Program-made: the position numbers and the translations under genes
Source: Sphingobacterium thalpophilum
GTDB taxonomy: Bacteria; Bacteroidota; Bacteroidia; Sphingobacteriales; Sphingobacteriaceae
Reading direction: 5' to 3'
DNA: 64,000 bases
NCBI RefSeq assembly: GCF_038396785.1
Contig: NZ_CP151087.1
Location: 1,612,001-1,676,000, forward strand
Notes under the pieces: generated by a model
What the model was told of the DNA's origin: nothing
What the model saw: only the letters and a program-made list of their open reading frames with translations
Databases searched by the model: none
Shown: positions 1 to 10,451 of the stretch, in pieces
Numbering within the stretch: the first letter of the stretch is position 1
How the letters are laid out: every line of letters begins with the position of its first letter

Positions 1-1208
1 CCTACCGCTATTGTGACGAAAAACGGGCAAAAACTGTAATCGGATCGGCTGCCAATCATGCAAAAGCCCGGGAAATTGCAGCAAAATCTTTTGTCTTGCT
101 GAAAAATGAAAACCAAGCACTTCCATTAAAAAAAACAGGTACAATTGCTGTCATTGGTCCATTAGCCAATTCAGGTCCAAATATGCCCGGAACGTGGAGT
201 GTCAGTGCTGAATTGGACAAAACAGCCTCTTTAGTGGAGGGAATGAAAGCCGTGTTGGGTAATCAAGTCAATATCCTCACACACCTGGGCAGCAATCTGT
301 TGGAAGATCCAATTTACCAAAAGCATGCAACCATGTTTGGCCGTACCATAACACGCGATTCCCGAAAAGAAGAGGAGATCATCGCAGACGCTGTAAAAGT
401 TGCTCAACAATCCGATGTGGTCGTGGCTGCCCTTGGTGAATCATCAGAAATGTCGGGTGAAAGCTCCAGTCGCTCCGAATTGGATATTCCGAAAAATCAA
501 CAGAACCTGTTAAAAGCATTACTGGCAACAGGAAAACCAGTTGTATTGGTGTTATTTACGGGTAGACCACTTACGCTTACTTGGGAAGATGCTCACGTAC
601 CAGCCATATTAAACGTGTGGTTTGGCGGAACGGAAACAGGAAAAGCAGTAGCCGATGTCTTATTTGGGGACGTCGTTCCTTCAGGTAAGATTACCGCCAC
701 CTTCCCACGCAATGTTGGTCAGATTCCGATCTATTATGCGCATAAAAACACCGGTAGACCCTACGGAAACTCGGGCGATTTTGAAAAATTCAAATCAAAT
801 TATCTCGATGTAAGCAATTCCCCACTCTACCCTTTTGGTTATGGATTAAGTTATACGACGTTTACCTATGGTGAAATTCGTCTTGACCGCAACACAATTG
901 ACGATAAAGGTACGCTGCAAGCAAGTATCGACATCCGCAATACAGGAAACTATGATGCGGAAGAAACCGTGCAGCTCTATATCCAGGATGTTGTTGGTTC
1001 TGTCACGCGTCCTGTAAAAGAATTAAAAGGCTTTCAAAAAATATTCCTCAAAAAAGGAGAGCAAAAAACGGTAAACTTTAACATCAAAGTAAATGATCTC
1101 AAATTTTTTGACAACAATCTGAATTACGTTGCCGAACCAGGAACTTTCAAAGTCTACATTGGTCCCAACAGCCGTGATGTCAAAGAAAAAGAGTTTGAAT
1201 TGCTTTAA
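1..1208 (+). CDS. bglX: Glycoside hydrolase family 3 beta-glucosidase, BglX-like (5' partial)
   Basis: The reading frame (codons starting at base 3) is open to the left edge, so only about the last 400 residues of a protein usually near 750 are present. The visible part starts in the run REIAAKSFVLLKNENQALPL, the junction into the GH3 C-terminal alpha/beta domain as in E. coli BglX. MSGESSSRSELDIP holds the family's likely acid/base Glu (the E of GESSSR), and LYPFGYGLSYTTF opens the C-terminal fibronectin-III-like domain. The N-terminal TIM barrel, its nucleophile Asp and any signal peptide lie outside the window. Family knowledge predicts release of glucose from beta-glucosides, probably in the periplasm. 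It converges on a susC-susD-sulfatase operon, so it probably belongs to the same polysaccharide locus. Exact glycan unknown. Confidence 0.92.
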   Translation, partial: YRYCDEKRAKTVIGSAANHAKAREIAAKSFVLLKNENQALPLKKTGTIAVIGPLANSGPNMPGTWSVSAELDKTASLVEGMKAVLGNQVNILTHLGSNLLEDPIYQKHATMFGRTITRDSRKEEEIIADAVKVAQQSDVVVAALGESSEMSGESSSRSELDIPKNQQNLLKALLATGKPVVLVLFTGRPLTLTWEDAHVPAILNVWFGGTETGKAVADVLFGDVVPSGKITATFPRNVGQIPIYYAHKNTGRPYGNSGDFEKFKSNYLDVSNSPLYPFGYGLSYTTFTYGEIRLDRNTIDDKGTLQASIDIRNTGNYDAEETVQLYIQDVVGSVTRPVKELKGFQKIFLKKGEQKTVNFNIKVNDLKFFDNNLNYVAEPGTFKVYIGPNSRDVKEKEFELL

Positions 1209-1232
1209 ATCTATTGCATCTCTATAAAAAAA

Positions 1233-1265
1233 CAAGGCGACACTTCGAAAATAAGTGCCGCCTTG
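1233..1265 (-). terminator. Intrinsic terminator between convergent genes
   Basis: CAAGGCG and CGCCTTG pair, then one mismatch, then CACTT and AAGTG, around a 7-nt loop. Read leftward the stem is followed by a run of U (the plus strand has ATAAAAAAA just before it), so it mainly ends the susC-susD-sulfatase transcript. On the plus strand it follows bglX but has no good T-run. Confidence 0.8.
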
Positions 1266-1308
1266 TCTATGTTTAACGATGTCTATGTTTAGTCATTGCT
1301 ATTTCTAG

Positions 1309-2673
1309 CTACTTCATATTCCCATCAAAGCTTTCAAACAATAAACGCAATTCCGCCGCTTTTTCTGGATATTCCGTTAAAATATTGGTTCTTTCACTTG
1401 GATCCCAGGCAATGTTATGTAATTCTTCAATAGCATCATAAGGCTTACCCGAAATCTGATTGACTCCACCCGCTATCCGACGATACTTCCAGTCACCTGA
1501 CCGAACCGCCTCAACATGTCCATAATTCACCAAAAATATTGGTCTATGTGCTGTTTTTAAATCTTCCGATTTGCCGTTCAATAAAGAATCGATCGCTTGA
1601 CCATCGATAGATTTCTTCGGCAATGATGCACCGGTCCATTTGGCGATGGTCGGCAACACATCCAAGTTGCTAATTGCCTGTCGAAGAACTTTCCCTTCTT
1701 GGGCATAACCTTTTCCATAAATAATGAACGGTACACGGACGCCACCTTCTGTTGTTTCGGCTTTCGACCCTTTGAAGACACCTGCAGTACCCACATGCCA
1801 GTTCTTTGTAGCGTGATCGTCAGACATTCGCGATGGATAAGCTATCCAGGGACCATTATCACTTGAAAAAATTAAAATGGTGTTATCGGCGAGGCCTTTT
1901 CGCTCAACCGTTTTCCAGAGCTCCGAAAAATTATGATCCAGCTCCTGCATCACCGCACCCAGAGGGCCTGCATTTTGCTGATCTGCAAATCGGTTCTTTT
2001 TGTTGGCAAATGCCAAAGGAAGATGCGGAAAATTATGCGCATAGTATAAAAAGAATGGATGATCTTTATCTTGATCTTCGATAAACTTCACTGTTTCTTT
2101 GTGATAAAGTGCGCTCAGATCCGAATCGTCGGGTGCCACGACTTCAGGTTTCCGATTCCGGAAGATCTTAATGACAGAGTCGGTCTTTACATAAGGATCG
2201 CGGTAATCGTGGCTATACAGCATGCCATAAAAAGAATCGAAGCCTTGCTGATTAGGATGATGGTAAGTTTGTTTATCTCCTAAATGCCATTTTCCGACCA
2301 ATGCTGTCCGATAGCCTACCTTTTTTAATAATTCGGCAATCGTTTCCTCCTCATCAGGCAAGCCTAAATCTGAGCCTGGACCGATTGGTGCTGGAAGATT
2401 ATAACGTGAAGCATATCTCCCGGTTAATAAAGAAGCTCTTGAAGGTGTACACGAGGGCGTAGAAACCATAAAGTTTGTTGCTCTCACGCCCTTACTGGCG
2501 ATCGAATCCAAAAAGGGGGTTGAAATATTCGGACTTCCATAACAGCCAATGTCGCTATATCCGAGATCATCGGTCAAAATTAAGATAATATTAGGCTTTT
2601 TTTGCTGGGCATTGGCAAAAGCCACCAGTAAAAATAAAGCCATAGCGGTCATAAATTTAGTGTATCGCATCAT
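1309..2673 (-). CDS. Sulfatase (arylsulfatase A-like, S1 family), exported
   Basis: Predicted sulfate-ester hydrolase. [15 protein letters not shown] near the N-terminus carries metal-binding Asp residues, and [11 protein letters not shown] is the sulfatase signature C-x-P-S-R, whose Cys is oxidised to formylglycine by a maturase not found in this window. NGPWIAYPS and [19 protein letters not shown] are the later active-site blocks. A hydrophobic N-terminus ending ANAQ is a signal peptide, so it acts in the periplasm. The frame is open further upstream to a GTG at 2703; ATG at 2673 is chosen because it directly precedes the signal peptide. It is last in an operon after susC and susD, implying that the imported glycan is sulfated. 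Substrate unknown. Confidence 0.9.
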   Translation of the reverse strand: MMRYTKFMTAMALFLLVAFANAQQKKPNIILILTDDLGYSDIGCYGSPNISTPFLDSIASKGVRATNFMVSTPSCTPSRASLLTGRYASRYNLPAPIGPGSDLGLPDEEETIAELLKKVGYRTALVGKWHLGDKQTYHHPNQQGFDSFYGMLYSHDYRDPYVKTDSVIKIFRNRKPEVVAPDDSDLSALYHKETVKFIEDQDKDHPFFLYYAHNFPHLPLAFANKKNRFADQQNAGPLGAVMQELDHNFSELWKTVERKGLADNTILIFSSDNGPWIAYPSRMSDDHATKNWHVGTAGVFKGSKAETTEGGVRVPFIIYGKGYAQEGKVLRQAISNLDVLPTIAKWTGASLPKKSIDGQAIDSLLNGKSEDLKTAHRPIFLVNYGHVEAVRSGDWKYRRIAGGVNQISGKPYDAIEELHNIAWDPSERTNILTEYPEKAAELRLLFESFDGNMK

Positions 2674-2716
2674 AGTTGTATGAGTTAATTGGATTCGTGC
2701 CACAAGATAACAATTT

Positions 2717-4327
2717 TTACCAATTTGGATTCTGTTTTAAATTCGGATTGAGGTTAATTTCCCGTTGTGGAATGGGCCAGAGATAATGCTTTTTCGCATC
2801 AAAAACACGGCTTTCGGAGGCTGCTTCAACGACAACTGCCTCTCCGTTATTATTTTGATAGGTGATGCCATACACTTTACCAGGAACAACCTTTTCAGCA
2901 GTTTTCCATCGTCTTATATCCGCGAGATGCAACCCCTCAAATGCCAGTTCCACCGTACGCTCGCGACGAACCAACTGGCGAAGTTGCTCCTGATTTGCTT
3001 GATTACTTGTTATTGGAAGTTTTACATCCGTTCGTGAATTTCTAATTTGGTTGATGGCATCGTAAACACTGCCATCAATTTCGCCGAGCTCAATTTTTGC
3101 TTCCGCATAGGTCAATAATATCTCAGCATAACGTAATAGTATAATATTCAAGCCACTTTTAGAAGGGTTTGCCAAATCCTTTTTATCGATATACTTCTTT
3201 ATATTGAAACCTGTTGTAGAAGCAATATAGGTGCTCCCCACAGCATCGGCAGTCCCACTATTTGGTGCTGGATGAAAAATTGCTCCATTTGGAAGTGGAT
3301 CGCCATCCAAAAAAATTGAAAAAGCAAGCCTCGGGTCACGATTTTTATAGGGATTTTTGGGATCATAACCACTATTGGCATCCGTAATTAAATCGCCTTT
3401 GGATGTGGTATAGCTATCGACCAAGGCTTTGGTAGGCACATAGGTACTCTGCCCATTTTGCTGACTATAGGGGGCCAAGAGGTTAAAAACACTTTGTGTG
3501 TATATATTTTCCAGAAATTGCTTATCCAACAGCACCTCTTTGTTATTTTCAGCTGCATACGTAAACAGATTTGCGTACGATGGGTAAAGCTCGAATCGTT
3601 TGCCATCGATAATCGTTTTTGCTGCCTTTGCTGCTGCTGCAAAACGTCCTGCATATAAATCCGACCGGGCTTTCAGGCCCAATGCGGCCCAACGGGTTAT
3701 GCGTCCGATATCGTTATTGGAGTAGCTTTCAGGCAAACTTGCCGCAGCCAGTTCCAATTCGCTGTCGATAAAATCATAGATTTCAGATAGCGTCGCTTGT
3801 TGTACTTCTCTTCCTTCCTGTAGTGTCAATGGTGCCTTTACCAGAGGAACTGCACCGAATAAATAGGCCAATTTGATATATTGATAGGCTCTTAACACGC
3901 GCGCTTCGCCGATATATCGAGCAATCAATGTTTCATCTTTGCTGCCCTCGATTTTACCAACATTCGCCAAAAAGTAATTGGCTGCACCGATTCCTTTATA
4001 GGCACTGCTCCAGGTGTTGTACAACCGAGAACTTGAAGCATCATAGGTACCCAATTCAATATAGGCATCCACAGCGAAAGGCTGATTGACATGGGCTATA
4101 TCCGTCAATGCATCGGAATAGAAGATTTCTGCTCCATCCAGGTCGTTGTAGAGCGCATTTACAGCTAGCTCCGCATCGGCTTGGCTCTTCCAAAATATAT
4201 TTTCCGACAGGCGGTCGGTAGGTACAGCATCTAACAGATTCTTATCACAGCTAATCAGCATAAGCGAAAACAGTCCGAAACTGAAAATCAGGTTTCTTTT
4301 TTGATATAGATAGTTGTAAAATTTCAT
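2717..4327 (-). CDS. SusD/RagB-family outer-membrane glycan-binding lipoprotein
   Basis: A 536-residue surface lipoprotein predicted to hand glycan fragments to the partner SusC channel. The N-terminus has a short hydrophobic segment ending LMLISC, a lipobox whose Cys is the lipidation site. The C-terminal third has the SusD landmarks [20 protein letters not shown] and the closing [16 protein letters not shown]. It starts 33 bp after the susC stop codon and precedes the sulfatase by a short gap, so the three genes look co-transcribed. Length and domain order are normal. The ligand cannot be deduced from sequence. Confidence 0.95.
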   Translation of the reverse strand: MKFYNYLYQKRNLIFSFGLFSLMLISCDKNLLDAVPTDRLSENIFWKSQADAELAVNALYNDLDGAEIFYSDALTDIAHVNQPFAVDAYIELGTYDASSSRLYNTWSSAYKGIGAANYFLANVGKIEGSKDETLIARYIGEARVLRAYQYIKLAYLFGAVPLVKAPLTLQEGREVQQATLSEIYDFIDSELELAAASLPESYSNNDIGRITRWAALGLKARSDLYAGRFAAAAKAAKTIIDGKRFELYPSYANLFTYAAENNKEVLLDKQFLENIYTQSVFNLLAPYSQQNGQSTYVPTKALVDSYTTSKGDLITDANSGYDPKNPYKNRDPRLAFSIFLDGDPLPNGAIFHPAPNSGTADAVGSTYIASTTGFNIKKYIDKKDLANPSKSGLNIILLRYAEILLTYAEAKIELGEIDGSVYDAINQIRNSRTDVKLPITSNQANQEQLRQLVRRERTVELAFEGLHLADIRRWKTAEKVVPGKVYGITYQNNNGEAVVVEAASESRVFDAKKHYLWPIPQREINLNPNLKQNPNW

Positions 4328-4359
4328 TCGTTTTCAATTATATATTATTAACAATCACA

Positions 4360-7300
4360 CTACAGCGTCAAATTGACGCCCAGTGTATAAAGGCCGGTTT
4401 GCGGATAATATACCGCTCGTCCAGATTCCGCTTCAGGATCCAGGTTCCATTCATTCAATTTTGAAATTGTCCATAAATTCGTCGCGGATAGGTATACCCG
4501 AAGTTTGTTGATTGCTGTCTTTCCGATAGCATGTAGTGGCACTGTATATCCAACCTGTATGTTTTTCAACCGCAGGTAAGAACCGTTAACCACTAAACGG
4601 TCCGAGGTTGCGACATTACGCAAATCATATTTGACCACGCGCGGAAAGCGTGCATCCGTATGTGTTGGTGTCCAATAATTGTTTGTAAATATTTCGTGTG
4701 TAAAGCCTTCCTGATTTCCCATCTCAGCCAATGCTCCTGACAATCGGGTATCGACTTTTGCTGCACCTTGAAAGAGCAGATCAAGATCAAAATTCTTAAA
4801 GGTGAAACTCCCATTTATTCCGAAGGTATATTTGGGGAAAGAGTTGCCAATAGCGGCCATGTCATTTGCATTGATCACCCCGTCGCCGTTCAAATCCACA
4901 TATTTCACATCTCCGGGCTTCGTATTTGTAGCATACGTAGCGCCATAAGCTTGAATTTCCTCCGCAGACTGAAAGAGACCATCGGTCTTATATCCCCAAA
5001 GTGTGTTGATCGGAAGTCCTTTAGCAATAATATACCTTGGGTCAATATCCGATCCGGCAATGTAGGGTCCAGTACCTTTTAGATCGGTTACTTCATTATG
5101 GTTGATACTTAAATTTCCATTCAGCTGGTAAGCAAAAGCCCCAGGCGCACTTGGTCTTTTCTGATAATTTGCGCTGAATTCCCAACCGCGATTCAGTACT
5201 GTTCCCGCATTTTGGGGTGAAGGCTTTAATCCCAAAACGGCAGGAATATCCAGATTTAGTAGAATATCGTCAGTTACCTTTTTATAGTAATCCAGGGTAA
5301 AAGTCAAGCGATTGTTTAGGAAAGCGGCATCCAAGCCCAAATCATACTGCATCGTAGACTCCCAGCCCAATTGCTGATTGGCATAACTGTCCAGTCGATA
5401 CCCCTGTACAGATTTACCCCCAAAATCATATCCTGCCGCAATGAGGGCAGAATAATAACTATACAAATCTACCGATTGGTTTCCTGTCTTGCCCCAGGAA
5501 GCACGCAATTTGAATTCGTTCAACGAATTTCGAATAGGTTCCCAAAAGTTTTCCTTGGATAAGAGCCATCCTACTGATGCCGAAGGGAAAAAACCATATT
5601 GCTTGTCGCCCGTAAAACGGGATGAACCATCGTAACGCCCATTCACTTCGAGCAGATACTTGCCATCCCAATCGTAATTTACCCGACCAAAAAACGAACG
5701 CAAGCCATACTGCACATCATATCCATTATTGTTTTTGGTCGCATCATCAGCTCCTTGTCCGATAGAGGTGATATCATTATTGTAGAATCTTTCGCGATAA
5801 GCCGTTAAGTAATTTTGATAATTGTGAATCTGTGAATAGCCAACAAGTGCCTTAATATGATTTGGCCCAGCCGCCAATTGATAGGTCAACAGATTGTTCC
5901 ATGTATACTCGCTGCTATTATCACGAATTTCGTTTAATGAATTGATCGGAAAACTTTTTACAATACCTGTATTTCGGTCCTTATTGTCAAAAGCGTTCAA
6001 AAAGGTTTTGGTATTATTTAGGTTCACTCTTACACCAAATTGGGACGTAAATAACAAATTTCTCCACAATTGAATGTCGGTTTTAACGATGGAGCTTAGG
6101 TAGTTTTCATTTACCTTTTTAAAACCACTTTTTTCAATCAACATTAAAGGATTATTGCCTTGCGTACTTAATCCGTAAGTACCATCATCATATTTAGGCA
6201 CCACCCACATCGAGCCATGGAGAAAGTTATTGATTGGATCACGCCCAGGCTCAGCAGCTTTGCTATATCGGTAGTTTATACTTCCTGTAAAATTAAGCCA
6301 AGAGCTTGCTTTATAATCGTTGTTTAGCCTAATATCCGCCAGTTCAGCGCCATAATGATCAATAATACCATCCTGTTTATTATAACGAACCGCCAATCTA
6401 GAAAGTAGAATGTCATTTCCACCAGCGAATGACAAGGCATGGCCTTGTTGAGGAGCTGTTTTCAACAGTGTATCAAACCATGTATTCGGTAAAGGATATT
6501 TTTCGCGATCGGTCGCAGTCCGATAAGCCGTTATTGATTCGTCAGTAAATCGCGCCGGCACCGCCAGCCCCGCGTTACGGTAGGCGTCCTGTTGCAATTG
6601 GAGGTAGGATACGGCGTCCATCTGCTTTGGGGTGTTGATTGATTTTTGTAAGCCGTAGTAGCCATTATAATCAATCACAACATGTCCAGATTTTGCACTT
6701 TTGGTAGTTACAATAATTACACCGTTGGTCGCACGTGATCCATATATCGCCGTGGAAGCCGCATCCTTCAGGACTGAAATTGAAGCGATATCATTGGGGT
6801 TTAACTTGGACCAGGGTTGTTCAATGCCGTCCACAATGACCAAAGCATTATTCTTGCTGAGATCATATCCACTGGTGCTGCTCGAATTGGTATTAAATGT
6901 CGTCAATCCTCTAATTCGAATATTGGCAGCCGATTGCCCTGGTTTTCCACCAAGGTCTTGAACAGTCACCCCAGGTAATAAGCCCTGCAAAGCCTGCTGC
7001 GTATTAGAAACTGGTCTTTTCGTCAATTTATCACCATAAATACTGGCGATTGAATTGGTCAACGAGATTTTTTTCTGAGTTCCATAGCCAACAACCACCA
7101 CCTCATCCAGGTCCTGTGTAACTGGCTCTAATTCAATTTTTGTGGGAGATTCGGAAACTAACAAGGTCTTTTTCTTATAGCCAATGCGCGAGAGTGTAAT
7201 GGAAAATGGTAATTTCTGTCCCGTTACAATTTGAAAAAAACCTTTTTGATCTGTTGTAACAACATGCGTTACAGCTTCGAGTTGAATGGTTACGCCTTCA

Positions 7301-7455
7301 ATAGGCTGCTTACGTTGACTATCATATACATAGCCTGATAAGGAAGCATTGACAATCGGTTTAACATCTGTTTGCGCATATACCTGATGCCCAACGCCAG
7401 ATAACAATAAACATAGCGACAAGGTAGAATACCGGAGTACCCTAAGATTTTTCAT
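4360..7455 (-). CDS. SusC/RagA-family TonB-dependent outer-membrane transporter
   Basis: A 1031-residue TonB-dependent transporter. After the signal peptide comes a carboxypeptidase-regulatory-like domain (GYVYDSQRKQPIEGVTIQLE), then the TonB box and plug start (DEVVVVGYGTQKK) and a plug containing LPGVTVQDLGGKPGQ and NIRIRGLTT. The remainder is a beta-barrel ending YTLGVNLTL. There is no N-terminal STN domain, so signalling to an anti-sigma factor is not expected. The frame extends ten codons upstream, but ATG at 7455 gives a clean signal peptide. Its leader is about 300 nt if the -7 box at 7758-7765 is used, and it holds a mini-ORF and a hairpin described separately. Confidence 0.95.
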   Translation of the reverse strand: MKNLRVLRYSTLSLCLLLSGVGHQVYAQTDVKPIVNASLSGYVYDSQRKQPIEGVTIQLEAVTHVVTTDQKGFFQIVTGQKLPFSITLSRIGYKKKTLLVSESPTKIELEPVTQDLDEVVVVGYGTQKKISLTNSIASIYGDKLTKRPVSNTQQALQGLLPGVTVQDLGGKPGQSAANIRIRGLTTFNTNSSSTSGYDLSKNNALVIVDGIEQPWSKLNPNDIASISVLKDAASTAIYGSRATNGVIIVTTKSAKSGHVVIDYNGYYGLQKSINTPKQMDAVSYLQLQQDAYRNAGLAVPARFTDESITAYRTATDREKYPLPNTWFDTLLKTAPQQGHALSFAGGNDILLSRLAVRYNKQDGIIDHYGAELADIRLNNDYKASSWLNFTGSINYRYSKAAEPGRDPINNFLHGSMWVVPKYDDGTYGLSTQGNNPLMLIEKSGFKKVNENYLSSIVKTDIQLWRNLLFTSQFGVRVNLNNTKTFLNAFDNKDRNTGIVKSFPINSLNEIRDNSSEYTWNNLLTYQLAAGPNHIKALVGYSQIHNYQNYLTAYRERFYNNDITSIGQGADDATKNNNGYDVQYGLRSFFGRVNYDWDGKYLLEVNGRYDGSSRFTGDKQYGFFPSASVGWLLSKENFWEPIRNSLNEFKLRASWGKTGNQSVDLYSYYSALIAAGYDFGGKSVQGYRLDSYANQQLGWESTMQYDLGLDAAFLNNRLTFTLDYYKKVTDDILLNLDIPAVLGLKPSPQNAGTVLNRGWEFSANYQKRPSAPGAFAYQLNGNLSINHNEVTDLKGTGPYIAGSDIDPRYIIAKGLPINTLWGYKTDGLFQSAEEIQAYGATYATNTKPGDVKYVDLNGDGVINANDMAAIGNSFPKYTFGINGSFTFKNFDLDLLFQGAAKVDTRLSGALAEMGNQEGFTHEIFTNNYWTPTHTDARFPRVVKYDLRNVATSDRLVVNGSYLRLKNIQVGYTVPLHAIGKTAINKLRVYLSATNLWTISKLNEWNLDPEAESGRAVYYPQTGLYTLGVNLTL

Positions 7456-7528
7456 AGATAAAGTATTAATGGTGAATACGAACAAGTGCCAACGCCAATC
7501 GAAAACTTGTTTTTATTTTGAAGACATG

Positions 7529-7550
7529 AGGGGAAGCGAGCGCCTCCCCT
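7529..7550 (-). other. GC-rich hairpin in the susC leader
   Basis: AGGGGA and TCCCCT pair, then one mismatch, then GCG and CGC, giving a stable stem in A/T-rich surroundings. It lies between the mini-ORF stop (7580) and the susC start (7455) on the leftward transcript. No U-run follows, so it is not an ordinary terminator. A role in attenuation or mRNA stability is inference. Confidence 0.6.
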
Positions 7551-7579
7551 GCTGTCAGTTTGAGAAAAGATAAGGGAAA

Positions 7580-7690
7580 TTATCCTATATGACACATTCG
7601 CATCTTTCTTACATCAGGGGATTTAGCCTTCAGAGACTTTGCAGTAATACTTACGAAAAATGTGCTTTTACTAATATTGATATGTTCCAT
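7580..7690 (-). CDS. Leader mini-ORF upstream of susC (36 codons)
   Basis: ATG at 7690 opens a 36-residue frame that begins MEHINISKST and ends RKMRMCHIG before TAA at 7580-7582. It lies wholly inside the predicted susC leader, about 65 nt after a good -7 box and about 125 nt before the susC ATG. It is basic, with Lys and Arg in the second half, and has no signal peptide or membrane segment. Whether it is translated, and whether the C-terminal Met-Cys-His segment matters, cannot be told from one copy. It may be a leader peptide that couples translation to susC expression, or a chance ORF. Confidence 0.45.
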   Translation of the reverse strand: MEHINISKSTFFVSITAKSLKAKSPDVRKMRMCHIG

Positions 7691-7757
7691 AATAATGTGT
7701 TAATACGCCACGCTGAAAAGTAATGCATATTTTCAACAGCGATCTGTTATCTTTTCA

Positions 7758-7765
7758 CAAATATA
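7758..7765 (-). promoter_or_regulatory. Candidate -7 box for susC operon
   Basis: The minus strand reads TATATTTG, a perfect match to the Bacteroidota -7 consensus TAnnTTTG. No matching -33 TTTG is seen at the usual spacing, which would fit an activated promoter. The implied start near 7752 leaves a leader of about 300 nt. Confidence 0.45.
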
Positions 7766-7894
7766 GGAGTAAATTTAATATAATCTACTAATTCTATAGA
7801 TTTTATTAAAATAAATATACGAGACCTGCAAAGGGACTATATAAGCAGACTGGTAGCCGTAAAAGGTTACCGATTAAGGATAAGCAAGGAACGC

Positions 7895-8881
7895 TTATTT
7901 TAAAGTTTTTAGATAGGTTTTAATCAGCAGGATGCCTTCATCATGCAATACGGTGGTTCCCTTTTGAGGCATATGCATCTCTCCCAATGTAGACATCCGT
8001 CCAATAATCTTCGCTTGTTTCAACCAAATTCCAGTTTCATGCATGGGGCTTTCATAACGAAGATCCAGCATGGTCATATAGGCTGTCCCTTTCGGATTGT
8101 GACAATGGGCACAGTTGATTTCCAAATAAGCTCGCGCACGACTTGCAGTCGATTGGGCAAGGTCATCATAACTCGGTAAATTCGTGAAGCTTTTCATGGA
8201 CTTCAGTTCGAGAGCCCCCTGTTTGGTCAACTGCACCAGTTGCTGGATGCTGTCACCATCCTGACCGATTATCCGGTTCAGATTTCTGATCTTTGGACCT
8301 ATCGGAAACAGCTGATTTCCTTGTCGATGGCATGCCATACAATCGTTTCGTGAAGGAATAATATAATTTGTTTGTCGCTCGTCACCTTTGCTGTCCAAAA
8401 ACGAAACATGCACGGAAGCACTGTCCATCAACAACAAAGCTTCATCTTGGGCTGCATTCCATTGATAGGTTGCTGCATTCCACTGTCCGTCTTTATAAAT
8501 CAACAGCCGTGTTTCAAGCAATTGCTGTCGCACATCTCCGGCCGCATCTTTTTGCGGATAAAAAAATGTTTTGGCAATTAGGGTACCATCGGGGAAGCTG
8601 GGCAAACCATCATCCGAGGCAATCATTTTTTTTCCCCTGGGAAGAAAGATGACGCGCTTTTTATCGGTATAGTCTGTAAATAAGGTGGAGGCTAATTCAT
8701 AGGAAATTCCCTGGTCGTTTGGAACAAGATCAGCAATTTTGCCTTTGAATAAATTGTAATCAGATAATTTATCTCGAAACACAATATTATCTTTAGCGAT
8801 TGTACCCCGCCCCGTATTATTCAATACAATAAAAAATATAGGTATCAATAGAATACCCATCAAAATCAGCACTTTCGTCAT
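7895..8881 (-). CDS. Diheme c-type cytochrome-like protein (SO_2930/HNE_0200 family)
   Basis: A 328-residue exported protein with one N-terminal membrane or signal segment (about residues 4-21) and two covalent heme motifs, CMACH at 181-185 and CAHCH at 257-261. Both lie in the C-terminal half, and a late Met in EMHMPQKG could be a distal heme ligand. The N-terminal half (LSDYNLF, GISYELASTLFTDYTDKKR) matches a family known mainly by name, whose redox partner is not established. It is alone on its strand, divergent from cydA with 226 bp between. Placement next to a terminal oxidase fits a respiratory role, but that is inference. Confidence 0.75.
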   Translation of the reverse strand: MTKVLILMGILLIPIFFIVLNNTGRGTIAKDNIVFRDKLSDYNLFKGKIADLVPNDQGISYELASTLFTDYTDKKRVIFLPRGKKMIASDDGLPSFPDGTLIAKTFFYPQKDAAGDVRQQLLETRLLIYKDGQWNAATYQWNAAQDEALLLMDSASVHVSFLDSKGDERQTNYIIPSRNDCMACHRQGNQLFPIGPKIRNLNRIIGQDGDSIQQLVQLTKQGALELKSMKSFTNLPSYDDLAQSTASRARAYLEINCAHCHNPKGTAYMTMLDLRYESPMHETGIWLKQAKIIGRMSTLGEMHMPQKGTTVLHDEGILLIKTYLKTLK

Positions 8882-9071
8882 TTCCCTAATGCTCTTTTCT
8901 ACCGTTCAAGTCCGTTTTAAATTCGGGCGAAGATAAGATAAAAAAGAGATTATGCTGATTGATATCTGCTATTGAGGTTCAGATTTTACAATACGTACAG
9001 AAAACAATAAAAGGCCCGTTATTTTATCAAAAAATAAAACGGTTTCATGGATATATACGCAAATAAAAGGT

Positions 9072-9079
9072 TATATTTA
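9072..9079 (+). promoter_or_regulatory. Candidate -7 box for cydAB
   Basis: TATATTTA is 7 of 8 to the Bacteroidota -7 consensus and sits 29 bp before the cydA ATG. No clear -33 box is visible at 19-21 bp, so support is weak. Confidence 0.3.
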
Positions 9080-9107
9080 GCTGTCTTTTAACCAAAACTT
9101 CGGCTAC

Positions 9108-10445
9108 ATGGAAGATATGATTCTCTATAATCGACTTCAGTTCGCATTTACGATTACATTCCATTACTTATTCCCTCAATTGACCATGGGTTTATCCCTC
9201 ATGATCGTCTATTTCAAATGGAAATTTCTACGGACACAAAACGAAGATTACAACCATGCATCCAAATTTTGGATGAAAATCTTTGCGCTTAACTTCACCA
9301 TGGGCGTTGTAACAGGTATCCCCATGGAGTTTCAATTTGGTACCAACTGGGCTAAATTTTCTGAACTTACGGGTGGTATTATCGGACAGACCTTAGCCAT
9401 GGAAGGTATGTTTTCCTTTTTCCTGGAGTCATCATTTCTGGGGATGTTTCTTTTTGGAGAGAAGTTGCTGGGGCATAAGCTCCATTTTTTATCCGGACTC
9501 ATGGTCTTTATCGGATCTTGGGCCAGTGGTTTCCTGATTATCGCCACACATTCCTGGATGCAGCACCCTGTTGGGTATGAGATTCTTGAAAATGGCAAAT
9601 TTGTACTGAACAATTTTAGTGCATTATTCAATAATCCATGGTTATGGCCATCTTATTTACATAATCAAGCCGCTTCGTTGGTGACCAGTTCCTTTTTTGT
9701 GGCCTCTATTGGAGCTTTCTATCTCCTAAGCGACCGGCATAGTAAGTTTGGAAAGATATTCGTTAAAAGTGGCGTCATCTTCGGCGCCATTTCATCGGTT
9801 ATGTTGGCATTTCCTACGGGAGACCTTGCCGCCAAAAACGTAGTCAAATATCAGCCCGCAGCCTTTGCCGGCATGGAGGGCATTTTCAAAACGGAGCAAG
9901 GCGGATCCGAGATTATCCTGGTCGGCCAACCCGACATGGAAAACAAAAAGCTGGACAATAAAATAGCGGTGCCGAATGTCTTGAGCTTCCTCACCTACCA
10001 GCGCTGGGATGCAGAAATCAAAGGATTAAATGAATTTGACCAGTCCTTACATCCAACCAACGTACCTGGACTGTATTACAGCTATCACATCATGGTAGGG
10101 CTGGGTACCATATTCATCGGCATTATGGTTCTTGGAGCGCTACTGCTTTGGCGGAACAAATTGTATCAAACCAAATGGTTATTGTGGATCATCATGTTTA
10201 TGATTCCATTTCCATATATCGCGAATACTGCAGGTTGGTATACAGCTGAATTGGGGCGGCAACCTTGGCTTGTTTGTAATCTCATGCGAATGGTAGACGG
10301 TGTATCCCCTACCGTATCTTCCGGAAATACATTATTTACCTTTCTCGGCTTCGTCGGTTTATACATTCTTTTGGGCTTGTTATTTCTGATGTTAGTCTTG
10401 AAGATCATTAGAAAAGGTCCTGAAACGACAGTTGCATTAACCTAA
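9108..10445 (+). CDS. cydA: Cytochrome bd ubiquinol/menaquinol oxidase subunit I
   Basis: Subunit I of the bd-type terminal oxidase, which oxidises quinol and reduces oxygen to water at the inner membrane. His19 in TITFHYLFPQLTMG matches the conserved high-spin heme ligand. GRQPW followed by NLMRMVDGVSPTVSSGNT is the conserved C-terminal block near the heme b595 and d site. At 445 residues it is shorter than the E. coli subunit (about 520), consistent with the short Q-loop type. Several hydrophobic segments make it an integral membrane protein. cydB follows after 6 bp; no small CydX-like ORF or cydCD is seen. Confidence 0.97.
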   Translation: MEDMILYNRLQFAFTITFHYLFPQLTMGLSLMIVYFKWKFLRTQNEDYNHASKFWMKIFALNFTMGVVTGIPMEFQFGTNWAKFSELTGGIIGQTLAMEGMFSFFLESSFLGMFLFGEKLLGHKLHFLSGLMVFIGSWASGFLIIATHSWMQHPVGYEILENGKFVLNNFSALFNNPWLWPSYLHNQAASLVTSSFFVASIGAFYLLSDRHSKFGKIFVKSGVIFGAISSVMLAFPTGDLAAKNVVKYQPAAFAGMEGIFKTEQGGSEIILVGQPDMENKKLDNKIAVPNVLSFLTYQRWDAEIKGLNEFDQSLHPTNVPGLYYSYHIMVGLGTIFIGIMVLGALLLWRNKLYQTKWLLWIIMFMIPFPYIANTAGWYTAELGRQPWLVCNLMRMVDGVSPTVSSGNTLFTFLGFVGLYILLGLLFLMLVLKIIRKGPETTVALT

Positions 10446-10451
10446 TTAGCT

